From: Lachnospiraceae bacterium
GTDB lineage: Bacteria > Bacillota > Clostridia > Lachnospirales > Lachnospiraceae
NCBI GenBank assembly: GCA_009774375.1
Contig: VSNO01000069.1
Span: 1 to 21,827, forward strand
Length of the DNA: 21,827 nt
Direction: 5' to 3'
The notes under the pieces were generated by a model, which had not been told where the DNA came from, ran no database searches, and saw nothing but the letters and a program-made list of their open reading frames with translations. Below are positions 5,687 to 13,932 of this stretch, one piece after another. Position numbers and translations under genes: made by a program. The stretch's first letter is position 1. Each line of letters starts with the position of its first letter.

Positions 5687-6645
5687 GCCGTCTATTGTCA
5701 GAGGAGGAATACCGGAAAACCAGGGCGTTTAAGATCAAGCGCTGGTATCGCGGTGAAAAGGATCCCTATATCGGCAAGGTCGAACTGAAAGCTCAGAGGC
5801 CGTATGCCGAGAACGTCGAAACGATGAAACAGAGGATCCACGATGAGGCGATCCTGAAGAGAAAGATCTACGATATCGAGCACAACAAAAAACTTCAGGT
5901 CTTTTCGAAGTTTTATCGTGCTGTCTCTGTCGTCTTTGTGTTCACGCTGATCGCGATCCTTCTATATATAGTATCCTATCTGCCGCCCGTGGGAAATGCG
6001 GCAAATCCCGACAACAACGAGGTCGCGACAAAGTATATCGAAGACGGGATGGCGGACACGGGAGCGGTCAATATCGTCACAGGCATGATCCTGGACTACC
6101 GTGCGTTTGATACGCTCGGTGAGTCCAATGTGCTCTTTATCGCCACGTGTACGGTGCTGATCCTGCTGCGCGTGGACAACTGGTCGAAGAAGAAGGAGGA
6201 GGAGGAGAACGACCGCCTCTATGAGCCGAAAAATGATATCATTCTGCAGAAGGTGGCTTTCTTTCTCGTCCCGATGATCATTATTTTCGGGATCTATGTC
6301 ATCCTGAACGGACATCTGTCGCCGGGCGGCGGTTTTTCCGGCGGTGCGATCATTGGCTCCGGCCTGATCCTGTATGTCAATGCTTTTGGTTTTAAGAAGA
6401 TCGAGCGTTTCTTCACACAGAAGACTTACAAGTGGATCTGTTTTGTTTCGCTCTTGTTTTACTGTCTGGCAAAGACGTATTCTTTTTACTGCGGTGCGCA
6501 TCATCTCGAGACGGGGATCCCGCTCGGCACGCCGGGGGATATCTTAAGTTCGGGGCTGATCCTGCCTCTTAATATCTGCGTCGGCATGGTGGTCGCGTGT
6601 ACGATGTATGCATTTTATGCAATGTTCCGCAAGGGCGGGTTCTGA
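5683..6645 (+). CDS. mnhB: Fused MbhE-MnhB (MrpB) antiporter subunit, 320 aa
   Basis: One protein combines two Mbh/Mrp subunits. Residues 1-75 are a charged cytoplasmic extension (for example EEEYRKTRAFKIKRWYRGE) without recognised domain. A helix at about 78-100 and the segment NIVTGMILDYRAFDTLGES (130-148), plus the next helix, match MbhE. After a Lys/Glu linker (168-180), residues 187-320 match MnhB/MbhF with the diagnostic HLSPGGGFSGG (211-221) and four helices. MnhB alone is about 140 residues and MbhE about 100, so length and motifs both indicate fusion. The start codon overlaps the preceding stop (ATGA), giving coupled translation. The N-terminal extension is unusual for either family. 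Confidence 0.87.
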   Translation: MSRLLSEEEYRKTRAFKIKRWYRGEKDPYIGKVELKAQRPYAENVETMKQRIHDEAILKRKIYDIEHNKKLQVFSKFYRAVSVVFVFTLIAILLYIVSYLPPVGNAANPDNNEVATKYIEDGMADTGAVNIVTGMILDYRAFDTLGESNVLFIATCTVLILLRVDNWSKKKEEEENDRLYEPKNDIILQKVAFFLVPMIIIFGIYVILNGHLSPGGGFSGGAIIGSGLILYVNAFGFKKIERFFTQKTYKWICFVSLLFYCLAKTYSFYCGAHHLETGIPLGTPGDILSSGLILPLNICVGMVVACTMYAFYAMFRKGGF

Positions 6646-6650
6646 CGCCG

Positions 6651-6667
6651 CGCAGCCATGGGCTGCG
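6651..6667 (+). other. Intra-operon hairpin between mnhB and mnhC
   Basis: CGCAGCC (6651-6657) pairs perfectly with GGCTGCG (6661-6667) around an ATG loop, just after the mnhB stop. The 66-nt gap is the widest within the antiporter operon. There is no T-tract, so it is more likely an mRNA-stability or processing element than a terminator. It may separate the small-subunit half from the pump-subunit half. Confidence 0.35.
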
Positions 6668-6711
6668 GTGGTGAATACGAAGGGAAGAATTAAAAAGGGG
6701 GTTTTCGGCAG

Positions 6712-7086
6712 ATGGGTGGAAATTTGCTTGCAAATTATGGGGAGGCTGTTGCCATGATTCTGTTCGGCATCGGGTTCTCAAACCTGCTTTTGCAGAAAAA
6801 TCTGATCAAGAAGATCATCGGTCTGAACATCATGGATACGGCGACTTACCTTTTTCTCGCGGAGAAGGGGTTTATATCGGGGCGGATGGCGCCGATCGTG
6901 GTGGATGACATCACGAGTGTGGAGGCGTACATCAATCCGGTTCCGAGCGGGCTTGTGCTGACGGGGATCGTGGTGTCGGTGTCCGTGACGGCGCTGATGC
7001 TCTCGCTCACGATCCGGCTCTATAGAAGGTATCATACGCTGGACATGGATGAGATCTCCACCATGATGAAGAAGGAGGATCAGTGA
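6712..7086 (+). CDS. mnhC: Antiporter subunit C (MnhC/MrpC, NuoK-like, MbhG), 124 aa
   Basis: A three-helix subunit homologous to NuoK of complex I, contributing to the proton path of Mrp/Mbh complexes. It shows ILFGIGFSNLLLQKNLIKKIIGLNIMDTATYLF (start through helix 2), then the NuoK/MnhC-type segment NPVPSGLVLTGIVVSVSVTALML (about residues 81-103). A tail (YHTLDMDEISTMMKKEDQ) ends it. The typical complex-I glutamates of helix 2 are not all obvious; MnhC proteins vary here. The ribosome site is a plain G-run (AAAAAGGGGG). The stop overlaps the start of the next gene (TGATG). Confidence 0.9.
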   Translation: MGGNLLANYGEAVAMILFGIGFSNLLLQKNLIKKIIGLNIMDTATYLFLAEKGFISGRMAPIVVDDITSVEAYINPVPSGLVLTGIVVSVSVTALMLSLTIRLYRRYHTLDMDEISTMMKKEDQ

Positions 7087-8603
7087 TGGATTTTATACAG
7101 AATTTTCCTTTTTTCAGCATCCTGCTGTCGCTGGGGTCGGGGGTGCTGACGTCCATCATGGACAGGCGGATGGCGCGTCTGTGGAATACGTTCATCCTCG
7201 TGGTGATCACTGTCCTGTCGGCGATGCTTTTTGTGTACATGCTGGGCACAGGGGAGCCGTATACGTTCATGATGGGACACTTCCCGGCGCCCTGGGGAAA
7301 TGAGATCAGGGCTGGCGTCCTCGAGGCGGGCATGGCGCTCTTTTTCTGCCTGGTGATGCTGTTTTCCTTAAAGGGCGGGCAGGAGCACATCGACGCGGAG
7401 ATCGAGGATACGAAGGTCAACCTTTATTATATCATGATCAATCTGCTGCTGAGCTCACTGCTCGCGCTGATCTATACGAATGACCTTTTCACGGCGTATG
7501 TCTTCGTGGAGATCAACACGATCAGCGCGTGCGGCCTGATCATGATCACACAGAGCGGGCGGACGATCGAGGCGGCGACGCGCTACATGATCATGGCTTC
7601 GCTGGGATCTGGTCTGCTGCTGATGGGACTGTGCATTCTGTATGATATCACAGGACACCTGCTGATGAGCAATATCAAGGACAGCATCGCGTATGTCTAC
7701 GCACAGGGGACGTACAGTGTCCCGCTGATCGCTTCGATCGGCATGGTGGTGGTCGGTCTTGCCATCAAGAGCGCGCTCTATCCGTTTCACACCTGGCTGC
7801 CGGATGCGTATGGATACTCGACGGCGTCGAGTGCGGCGATCCTGTCAAGCCTTGTGTCGAAGGGGTACATCTTTCTGCTGATCAAGATCTTTTTCCGCGT
7901 GGTCGGCTTTGACATCATTGTGGACTCGCGGATCGTCAATGTCCTGTTCGTGTTCGGGCTCTGCGGCATGATCATGGGGTCTGTCAACGCGATCCTGGAG
8001 AACGATATCCGCCGCATGATCGCCTTCTCGTCGGTCGCGCAGATCGGGTACATTTACATGGGACTCGGGCTGGGAACGACGTTCGGCATGGTGGCGAGCA
8101 TTTTTCATATCCTGTCGCACGCTTCCACGAAATCATTATTGTTCATCGCGGGCGTGGGACTTACCGATGCGTCGGGCGGGAGCAAGAAGTTTGAGGATCT
8201 GACGGGCAGCGGCTACCGCAATCCCGCGGCGGGCATCGCGTTTACGATCGGTGCGTGCTCCATGGTCGGCATTCCGCTGTTTTCCGGCTTTATCAGCAAG
8301 GTGCTGTTTGCGGAGGCGGCGGTGCAGAACAGTCTGGCAAAGATGCTGCCGACGCTGATCTGTCTGGCGATCAGCACGGTGCTCAACGCGATCTATTTTA
8401 TGAAGACCGTGATCCGTCTGTATACGCCTGTGAGCAGGAAAACGAAGAAGACGCAGGCGGGCGAGGCGGCAATGATCAGCCTGAAGGAGCACCCGCTGTA
8501 CAATGCCGCGCTTCTGTGCATGGTGATACTGAATGTGATACTGGGCTGCTGCTCACAGCCGATCGTGGACTGGATCACAGATGGTCTGGCAATGTTTGGA
8601 TGA
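7086..8603 (+). CDS. mnhD: Proton-pumping antiporter subunit 1 (MnhD/MbhH, NuoL/M/N family), 505 aa
   Basis: A large multi-helix channel subunit of the family shared by complex I NuoL/M/N and Mrp A/D. Key residues of the proton path are present: Glu142 in FVEINT (helix 5 type), Lys228 with PFHTWLP (helix 7 type, His235), Lys259 in LVSKG (helix 8 type), His345/Lys349 in SHASTK, and Lys405 in GFISK (helix 12 type). It is likely an active H+ or H+/cation channel. I start at ATG 7086, one base inside the mnhC stop, because AGGAGG is 7 nt before it and only 4 nt before the alternative GTG at 7083. Its position directly after mnhC equals MbhH in the Mbh order. Confidence 0.92.
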   Translation: MDFIQNFPFFSILLSLGSGVLTSIMDRRMARLWNTFILVVITVLSAMLFVYMLGTGEPYTFMMGHFPAPWGNEIRAGVLEAGMALFFCLVMLFSLKGGQEHIDAEIEDTKVNLYYIMINLLLSSLLALIYTNDLFTAYVFVEINTISACGLIMITQSGRTIEAATRYMIMASLGSGLLLMGLCILYDITGHLLMSNIKDSIAYVYAQGTYSVPLIASIGMVVVGLAIKSALYPFHTWLPDAYGYSTASSAAILSSLVSKGYIFLLIKIFFRVVGFDIIVDSRIVNVLFVFGLCGMIMGSVNAILENDIRRMIAFSSVAQIGYIYMGLGLGTTFGMVASIFHILSHASTKSLLFIAGVGLTDASGGSKKFEDLTGSGYRNPAAGIAFTIGACSMVGIPLFSGFISKVLFAEAAVQNSLAKMLPTLICLAISTVLNAIYFMKTVIRLYTPVSRKTKKTQAGEAAMISLKEHPLYNAALLCMVILNVILGCCSQPIVDWITDGLAMFG

Positions 8604-8625
8604 AATGGGAATGGAGGATTTGCAG

Positions 8626-10140
8626 ATGGATTATATGATATTGGTTTCGATCATCCTGCCCATTATCGCGGGAGGTATCCTGCTCTTTCTGCCGGACAGC
8701 GTATTTGCGGACAGGTCTGGGCTCTTAAAAGTGACAGGGGCGTCGTTTGTGGTGAGTGCACTTCTGGCAGTGTATGTGATCAGCGGGGCGGCAGGAAGCA
8801 GTCTGGTGCTGTTCCGGCTGGTGGATGATATACCGGTGTATTTTATGATCGATGATCTTGGCAGGCTTTTTGCCGGGATCGTGGTGCTGGTATTTGTGCT
8901 GGCAGGATTTTTTTCGTTTGTCTACATGTCGCATGAGAAGAATGAGAAGCGGTATTACAGCTTTTACCTGATCACGTTCGGCGTGCTGATGGGGCTGTGC
9001 TTTGCCGGCAATCTCGTGACGCTGTATCTGTTTTATGAATTCATGACGCTCGCGTCGATGCCGCTGGTGATCCATTCCGGATCGAGGGAGGCGGTCATGG
9101 CGGGGTTAAAATATCTGTTTTATTCGTTCTGCGGGGCGTACATGGCGCTCTTTGGGATCTATTTCCTGTACAGGTGTGCCTGCGCGGCGCCTGCAGGGGA
9201 TGCGCATATCATGGATTTTGTGCCCGGAGGCAGGCTTGATACGGATATGGTCTTCCGGTCGGGGAATACGGGCTTATGCCTGATCGCAGTGTTTCTGATG
9301 ATCGTCGGATTTGGCGTGAAGGCGGGATGTTTTCCGCTCCATGCGTGGCTTCCGACGGCACACCCTGTGGCTCCCGCGCCGGCTTCGGCGTTCCTGTCCG
9401 GCATTATCGTGAAGGGGGGCGTCTTAGCGATCATACGGGTTGTATATTATTATATTGGCGCGGCCTTTCTGCGCGGGACATGGGTGCAGACGGCGTGGGC
9501 AGTCCTTGCGGTCGTGACGATCCTGATGGGTTCGTCGCTTGCCTTTAAGGAAAAAGTGTTGAAAAAGCGGCTTGCCTACTCGACGGTGTCAAATCTGTCT
9601 TATATATTATTAGGATTATCTATGCTGAATGCGACGGCTTTTACGGGAAGCCTGCTGCACGTGGTGTTTCACGCGGTGATCAAGAGTGCGCTGTTTCTGA
9701 CGGCCGGTGCGCTGATCTTTACGACTGGCGGGACGAAGGTCAATGACTTTATGGGACTTGGGAAGAGGATGCCTGTCCTTTTCTGGTCTTATACGATCGC
9801 CTCCCTTGGGCTGATCGGGATCCCGCCGACGAGCGGCATCGTCAGCAAGTGGTATCTGGCGACAGGGTGTCTCGAGGCGGGGATAACGGGACTTTCATGG
9901 ATCGGACCGGCGGCACTGCTGGTCTCGGCACTGCTGACGGCAGGGTACCTGCTCCCGCTCAGTATCCGCGGCCTTCTGATGGAACCGGATTACAACACGA
10001 TGCGCGGCGATTATAAGGAGCCGGGGGCGCTGATGCTGGCGCCGGTTGTGATCCTGGCTGGCATCACGCTCGTGCTCGGACTGTATCCGGCGCCCCTGAT
10101 CCGGCTGATACAAGACGGCATTGCTGCCATGTTATTTTAG
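8626..10140 (+). CDS. Proton-pumping antiporter subunit 2 (NuoL/M/N family), 504 aa
   Basis: A second NuoL/M/N-type channel subunit, clearly diverged from its neighbours. Glu138 (FYEFMTLASMP), Lys232 with PLHAWLP (His239), Lys263 (IIVKGG), His349/Lys353 (HAVIKSALF) and Lys408 (GIVSKW) are all in place, so the proton path looks intact. The start at 8626 is chosen for GGAGG 8 nt upstream; the open frame begins at 8581 inside the previous gene but without a ribosome site. The gap to the previous gene is 22 nt. It cannot be given a specific Mrp letter: its motifs fit MrpD/NuoM-like subunits. It is probably one of several parallel pumping units in the same membrane complex. Confidence 0.92.
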   Translation: MDYMILVSIILPIIAGGILLFLPDSVFADRSGLLKVTGASFVVSALLAVYVISGAAGSSLVLFRLVDDIPVYFMIDDLGRLFAGIVVLVFVLAGFFSFVYMSHEKNEKRYYSFYLITFGVLMGLCFAGNLVTLYLFYEFMTLASMPLVIHSGSREAVMAGLKYLFYSFCGAYMALFGIYFLYRCACAAPAGDAHIMDFVPGGRLDTDMVFRSGNTGLCLIAVFLMIVGFGVKAGCFPLHAWLPTAHPVAPAPASAFLSGIIVKGGVLAIIRVVYYYIGAAFLRGTWVQTAWAVLAVVTILMGSSLAFKEKVLKKRLAYSTVSNLSYILLGLSMLNATAFTGSLLHVVFHAVIKSALFLTAGALIFTTGGTKVNDFMGLGKRMPVLFWSYTIASLGLIGIPPTSGIVSKWYLATGCLEAGITGLSWIGPAALLVSALLTAGYLLPLSIRGLLMEPDYNTMRGDYKEPGALMLAPVVILAGITLVLGLYPAPLIRLIQDGIAAMLF

Positions 10141-10159
10141 GGGAAAGGAGTAGGTCATC

Positions 10160-11653
10160 ATGATATTTGGTCTGATGCTTACAGTGATACTGCTCCCTTT
10201 TGCGGGCGGTGTGCTGTTACAGTTTTTGAGATTTGGAGACAATAGACAGAAGCAGTGCTATATCTTTGCGTATGTGCTGCTCAACACCCTGTTGACGTAT
10301 GTGCTGCTGTGGCAGGGGCCGACGGAGCTGATCCGGGTGATCAATTTTGCGGGTGCGAAGCTTGATTTTTCCCTTAAATTAGACGGTATGGGTATTGTCT
10401 TTGCAGGGCTTGTGGCGACGCTCTGGCCGCTTGCGACGCTGTACTCTTTTCCTTACATGGAGCATGAGCACAACGGGCGTGTCCACGAGAATATCTTCTA
10501 TATGTTCTACACGGCGACTTACGGGGTGACGCTCGGCATCGCCATGTCCGGCAATATGCTGACGATGTACTGTTTCTATGAGCTTCTGACGCTGGTGACA
10601 GTTCCGCTCGTGATGCACACGCTCACGAGGGAGGCGGTGCTTGCCAGCCGCAAATATTTTTATTACTCGCTTGGCGGCGCGGCGTTTGCGTTTATCGGTC
10701 TGATCTTTCTGGTGGTGTACGGGGACAGTCTCACGTTTGTGTACGGCGGTGTGCTGAACCTGTCTCAGATCGGCGGGAAGAAGGATCTGCTGCTGTTCAT
10801 CTATGTGCTCGCATTTATGGGTTTTGGCGTCAAGGCTGCGGTCTGCCCGTTCAATTCGTGGCTGCCGCAGGCGGGTGTGGCGCCCACGCCGGTGACGGCG
10901 CTGCTGCACGCGGTCGCGGTCGTGAAGTCGGGGGCGTTTGCGATCATGCGTCTGACTTACTATGGCTTTGGCACGGATTTTCTGCGGGGGACATGGGCGC
11001 AGTATCTGCTTCTGTGCATCGTCATCTTCACGATCGTGTACGGGTGCAGCATGGCGGTGCGGGAGACGCACATCAAGCGCAGGCTTGCGTTCTCGACGAT
11101 ATCGAACCTGTCGTATATCCTGTTCGGCGTTCTGATCATGACGCCGCTTGGGCTGGTGGGTGCACTTTGCCATATGGTGTTTCACGGTGTGATGAAGATC
11201 TGTTCCTTCTTCTGCGCGGGTGCGATGATCACGCAGGCACATGCCAACTTTGTGCATGAGATCGACGGTATGGCGAAGCGCATGCCGAAGATCTTTGCGG
11301 TCTTTACGGTGTCTGCGCTGGCGCTGATGGGTGTGCCGGGGCTGTGCGGCTTTGTGTCGAAGTGGCATCTGGCAAAGGCGGCTTTTGCGAGCGGCAATCT
11401 CCTGGCAGTTGTGGGTGTGGGCGGTCTGCTGGTCTCTGCGCTGCTGACGGCGGTCTATATGCTAAGTATCGTGATCAGGGCGTATTTTCCGGGGAATGAT
11501 TTTGACTACGGGAAGCTTGGCGATGATATTCACGATCCGGACTGGCGCATGCTCCTGCCGCTGTTTCTGTTCGTGATACTGATGGCTGTGTTCGGGGTGT
11601 ACAATGCGCCGGTCGTGGACTTCTTTGGATCCGTGGCGCTGGGAATGATATAG
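10160..11653 (+). CDS. Proton-pumping antiporter subunit 3 (NuoL/M/N family), 497 aa
   Basis: A third channel subunit, closest in layout to subunit 2 (shared patterns FYEL.TL, GFGVKA, GTWAQ, RLAFSTISNLSYIL). Glu141, Lys225, Lys256, the HGVMK motif and GFVSKW are present. Unusually, the near-universal PF/L-H-x-W-L-P motif reads PFNSWLP, with Asn232 replacing the His. That His is not the essential charged residue but lies beside the helix-7 lysine, so coupling could differ. The start is ATG with AAAGGAG 9 nt upstream, and the gap to the previous gene is 19 nt. Similarity to subunit 2 suggests tandem duplication followed by divergence. Confidence 0.92.
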   Translation: MIFGLMLTVILLPFAGGVLLQFLRFGDNRQKQCYIFAYVLLNTLLTYVLLWQGPTELIRVINFAGAKLDFSLKLDGMGIVFAGLVATLWPLATLYSFPYMEHEHNGRVHENIFYMFYTATYGVTLGIAMSGNMLTMYCFYELLTLVTVPLVMHTLTREAVLASRKYFYYSLGGAAFAFIGLIFLVVYGDSLTFVYGGVLNLSQIGGKKDLLLFIYVLAFMGFGVKAAVCPFNSWLPQAGVAPTPVTALLHAVAVVKSGAFAIMRLTYYGFGTDFLRGTWAQYLLLCIVIFTIVYGCSMAVRETHIKRRLAFSTISNLSYILFGVLIMTPLGLVGALCHMVFHGVMKICSFFCAGAMITQAHANFVHEIDGMAKRMPKIFAVFTVSALALMGVPGLCGFVSKWHLAKAAFASGNLLAVVGVGGLLVSALLTAVYMLSIVIRAYFPGNDFDYGKLGDDIHDPDWRMLLPLFLFVILMAVFGVYNAPVVDFFGSVALGMI

Positions 11654-11671
11654 AAAGGGGGAGATCGGATC

Positions 11672-13888
11672 GTGAGGGATAGTTTTTGGATGGTGCTCTA
11701 TCCTTTTGTGATGTGCGCGTTCGTGTGGTTTGTATCGCGCGTGAGGGCGAAAGACAGGAAAAAGGTATGCGCATTGATCATGATCCTTGCCAGTGCAGTA
11801 GAGCTTGCGGCGGCAGTGAACCTGGTACTCTGTGATCTGAGGGGGGGCGTGGTCGGCGTCTGTGAGCTTACCGCTGTGGGGGGGCTCGGACTGCATTTCA
11901 TGTACTCGGGTTTTCGCGGGATCTTCGGCGTGCTGACAGCGTTCGCGTGGTTCGTGACGGCACTGTTCTCGTATGAATATATGAAAAATGACGCGAATGT
12001 CATAAAATACGATATCTTTAATCTGCTGACACTCGGCGCGACAATGGGGATCTTCTACGCGGCGGACTTGTTCACGCTGTTCTTCTTTTTTGAGATCATG
12101 TCCTTTACGTCGTTTGTGTGGGTGTCGCACAGGCAGACGCGGGAGGCGCTGTACGCGGCGGGGACGTATCTTGGCATCGCTGTCGCCGGCGGCATGGCGA
12201 TCCTGATGGGGATCTTCATCGTATACAGCTGGCTTGGTACGCTCTCATTTGATATAATGTACGAATGTGCTGTGGTCATGATGACCAGCGGCAGCAAAAC
12301 TGATATGACGTGGCTGTACGTGGCAGCAGGCTGTATGTTTGTGGGATTTGGCGCGAAGGCAGGCGCTTTTCCGGTGCATGTGTGGCTGCCGCTGTCCTAC
12401 ACGGAGGCGCCTGCACCCGCTGCGGCGCTCCTGTCCGCGATCCTGAGCAAGACGGGTGTCTTCGGCATTCTGCTGGTGACGCTCGATGTGCTCCCGATGC
12501 AGGGAAGCTGGGGCGCGTTTATCCTGATGACCGGCATTGTCACGATGGTGCTTGGCGGGATCCGGGGGGTGACGAGCGGAAACCTCAAGACGACGCTGGC
12601 GTACTCGTCCATGTCACAGATCGGTTTCATACTGACGGGCGTGGGCATGCAGTCACTGCTGGCGGAGTATCTGAGGCTGGCTGCGGGTGCTGCGCCTGCG
12701 GATGGAGGGACTTTCGGGGAGATCACGAAGGTGTTTGGCATGGCGGTCAACGGGACGTGCCTTCATATGCTCAACCACTCGCTGGTGAAGCTGGTTCTGT
12801 TTATGGCGGCTGGCGTGATCTTTGCGCAGGTGGGAAGCTATGAACTCAACCAGGTGCGCGGCTTCGGACGGAGAAAACCGTTTCTGATGGCGGTATTTGT
12901 GCTGGCGGCGGCAGGTGTCGGCGGAATCCCGTTTCTGAACGGTTATGTGAGCAAGACGCTGCTGCACGAGAGCATCGCGGAGTACGGGGCGCTGCTTGCG
13001 GTGTCGGAGGGGAGTCCGGTACAGCCCATGCTGTCGGCGACCGCCGCGATGATGCGGGTGGTCGAAGCACTGTTTCTGTTCTCGGGCGGGCTGACGGTCG
13101 CATATATGACAAAGCTCTTTGTCGTCCTCTTTGTGGAGAAAAATACGGATAAGAAAGTGCAGGAGGCGTATGAGGCGAAGAAGGATTATGCCTCGCTGGG
13201 GAGCAGGCTGGCGATCGGGGTCTGCGCGCTGCCGATCCCGTTGATCGGCGTGCTGCCGGATCTGGTGGCAAAGCCGGTTGCGGAGTACGGGCTTATGCGG
13301 TTCGGGCTGAGTTATCTGCTGGAGGAGCAGCATGAGCATATTCATTATTACTCGTTGAAAAATCTTTCGGGTGCGCTGATCTCCATAGCGGTCGGCGCGG
13401 CGGTATACTTTGTCGTGGTCCGGCTGCTGATGCTGAAAGGGATCTCCTCAGAGCGGAAGGAAGAGGGGTATCACGAGATCTTTCCGGCGTGGATCAACAT
13501 GGAGAAATACGTGTACAGGGCGGTGCTCTACACAGCGGTGCCGTTTGTTCTGGGGATCATTTCCCGGATCCTGGACAGTATTGTGGATATCGCTGTCGTC
13601 CTCCTGAGAAAAACCGTTTACCGCGACAGGCCGCTGCCGTACGAGCTGCCGGAGGGGAACCGTGTGACGCACCGTGTCGGAACTGTCATGGAGCGCGCGC
13701 GGCTGTTGTACTATGCAGTCATGCGGAAGGAGGGCTATCAGCCGAAGAATTATGAGCACAGGCTCGCGATGAAAAAAACGGATTTCTTTGAGAATCTCCG
13801 CATCATCGAGTGCAGCCTGTCGTTTGGGCTGTTTATGTTCTGCGTGGGACTTGGGCTCACGATGATCTATCTGCTGGTAGTGAATTAG
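11672..13888 (+). CDS. Large antiporter subunit 4 with C-terminal extension (NuoL/MrpA/HyfB-like), 738 aa
   Basis: The fourth and largest channel subunit. The conserved core covers about residues 1-510 with Glu141 (FFFEIMSF), Lys229 and PVHVWLP (His236), Lys260 (ILSKTG), the helix NHSLVKLVLF and GYVSKT. Beyond this lie about 225 residues with additional helices (around 515-540, 575-600, 625-660 and 715-738) and charged cytoplasmic stretches, including RKTVYRDRPLPYELPEGNRV. NuoL, HyfB and HycC also carry C-terminal extra helices, NuoL including a long lateral helix, so a bridging role is an inference. The extension lacks DUF4040 and MnhB motifs, unlike MrpA. The start is GTG with AGGGGGAG upstream, 18 nt after subunit 3. 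Confidence 0.92.
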   Translation: MRDSFWMVLYPFVMCAFVWFVSRVRAKDRKKVCALIMILASAVELAAAVNLVLCDLRGGVVGVCELTAVGGLGLHFMYSGFRGIFGVLTAFAWFVTALFSYEYMKNDANVIKYDIFNLLTLGATMGIFYAADLFTLFFFFEIMSFTSFVWVSHRQTREALYAAGTYLGIAVAGGMAILMGIFIVYSWLGTLSFDIMYECAVVMMTSGSKTDMTWLYVAAGCMFVGFGAKAGAFPVHVWLPLSYTEAPAPAAALLSAILSKTGVFGILLVTLDVLPMQGSWGAFILMTGIVTMVLGGIRGVTSGNLKTTLAYSSMSQIGFILTGVGMQSLLAEYLRLAAGAAPADGGTFGEITKVFGMAVNGTCLHMLNHSLVKLVLFMAAGVIFAQVGSYELNQVRGFGRRKPFLMAVFVLAAAGVGGIPFLNGYVSKTLLHESIAEYGALLAVSEGSPVQPMLSATAAMMRVVEALFLFSGGLTVAYMTKLFVVLFVEKNTDKKVQEAYEAKKDYASLGSRLAIGVCALPIPLIGVLPDLVAKPVAEYGLMRFGLSYLLEEQHEHIHYYSLKNLSGALISIAVGAAVYFVVVRLLMLKGISSERKEEGYHEIFPAWINMEKYVYRAVLYTAVPFVLGIISRILDSIVDIAVVLLRKTVYRDRPLPYELPEGNRVTHRVGTVMERARLLYYAVMRKEGYQPKNYEHRLAMKKTDFFENLRIIECSLSFGLFMFCVGLGLTMIYLLVVN

Positions 13889-13932
13889 ATTGGATTTATT
13901 TTTTCATGATCATATAGGAAGGAGGACGAGAT

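Noticed and set aside
6651..6667. Terminator splitting the antiporter operon
   Set aside because: The hairpin is only 7 bp and has no T-run; the downstream gene lacks an obvious promoter, so one operon is more likely.
12310..12843. 177-codon alternative plus-strand frame inside pump subunit 4
   Set aside because: Cys/Gly/Arg-rich shadow; the subunit frame carries all conserved membrane motifs.
4175..13932. Search for hydrogenase or complex-I electron-transfer subunits in the antiporter operon
   Set aside because: No NuoB/C/D/I-like motifs (Fe-S cysteine sets, Ni-binding CxxC) were found in any gene; all products are membrane subunits.
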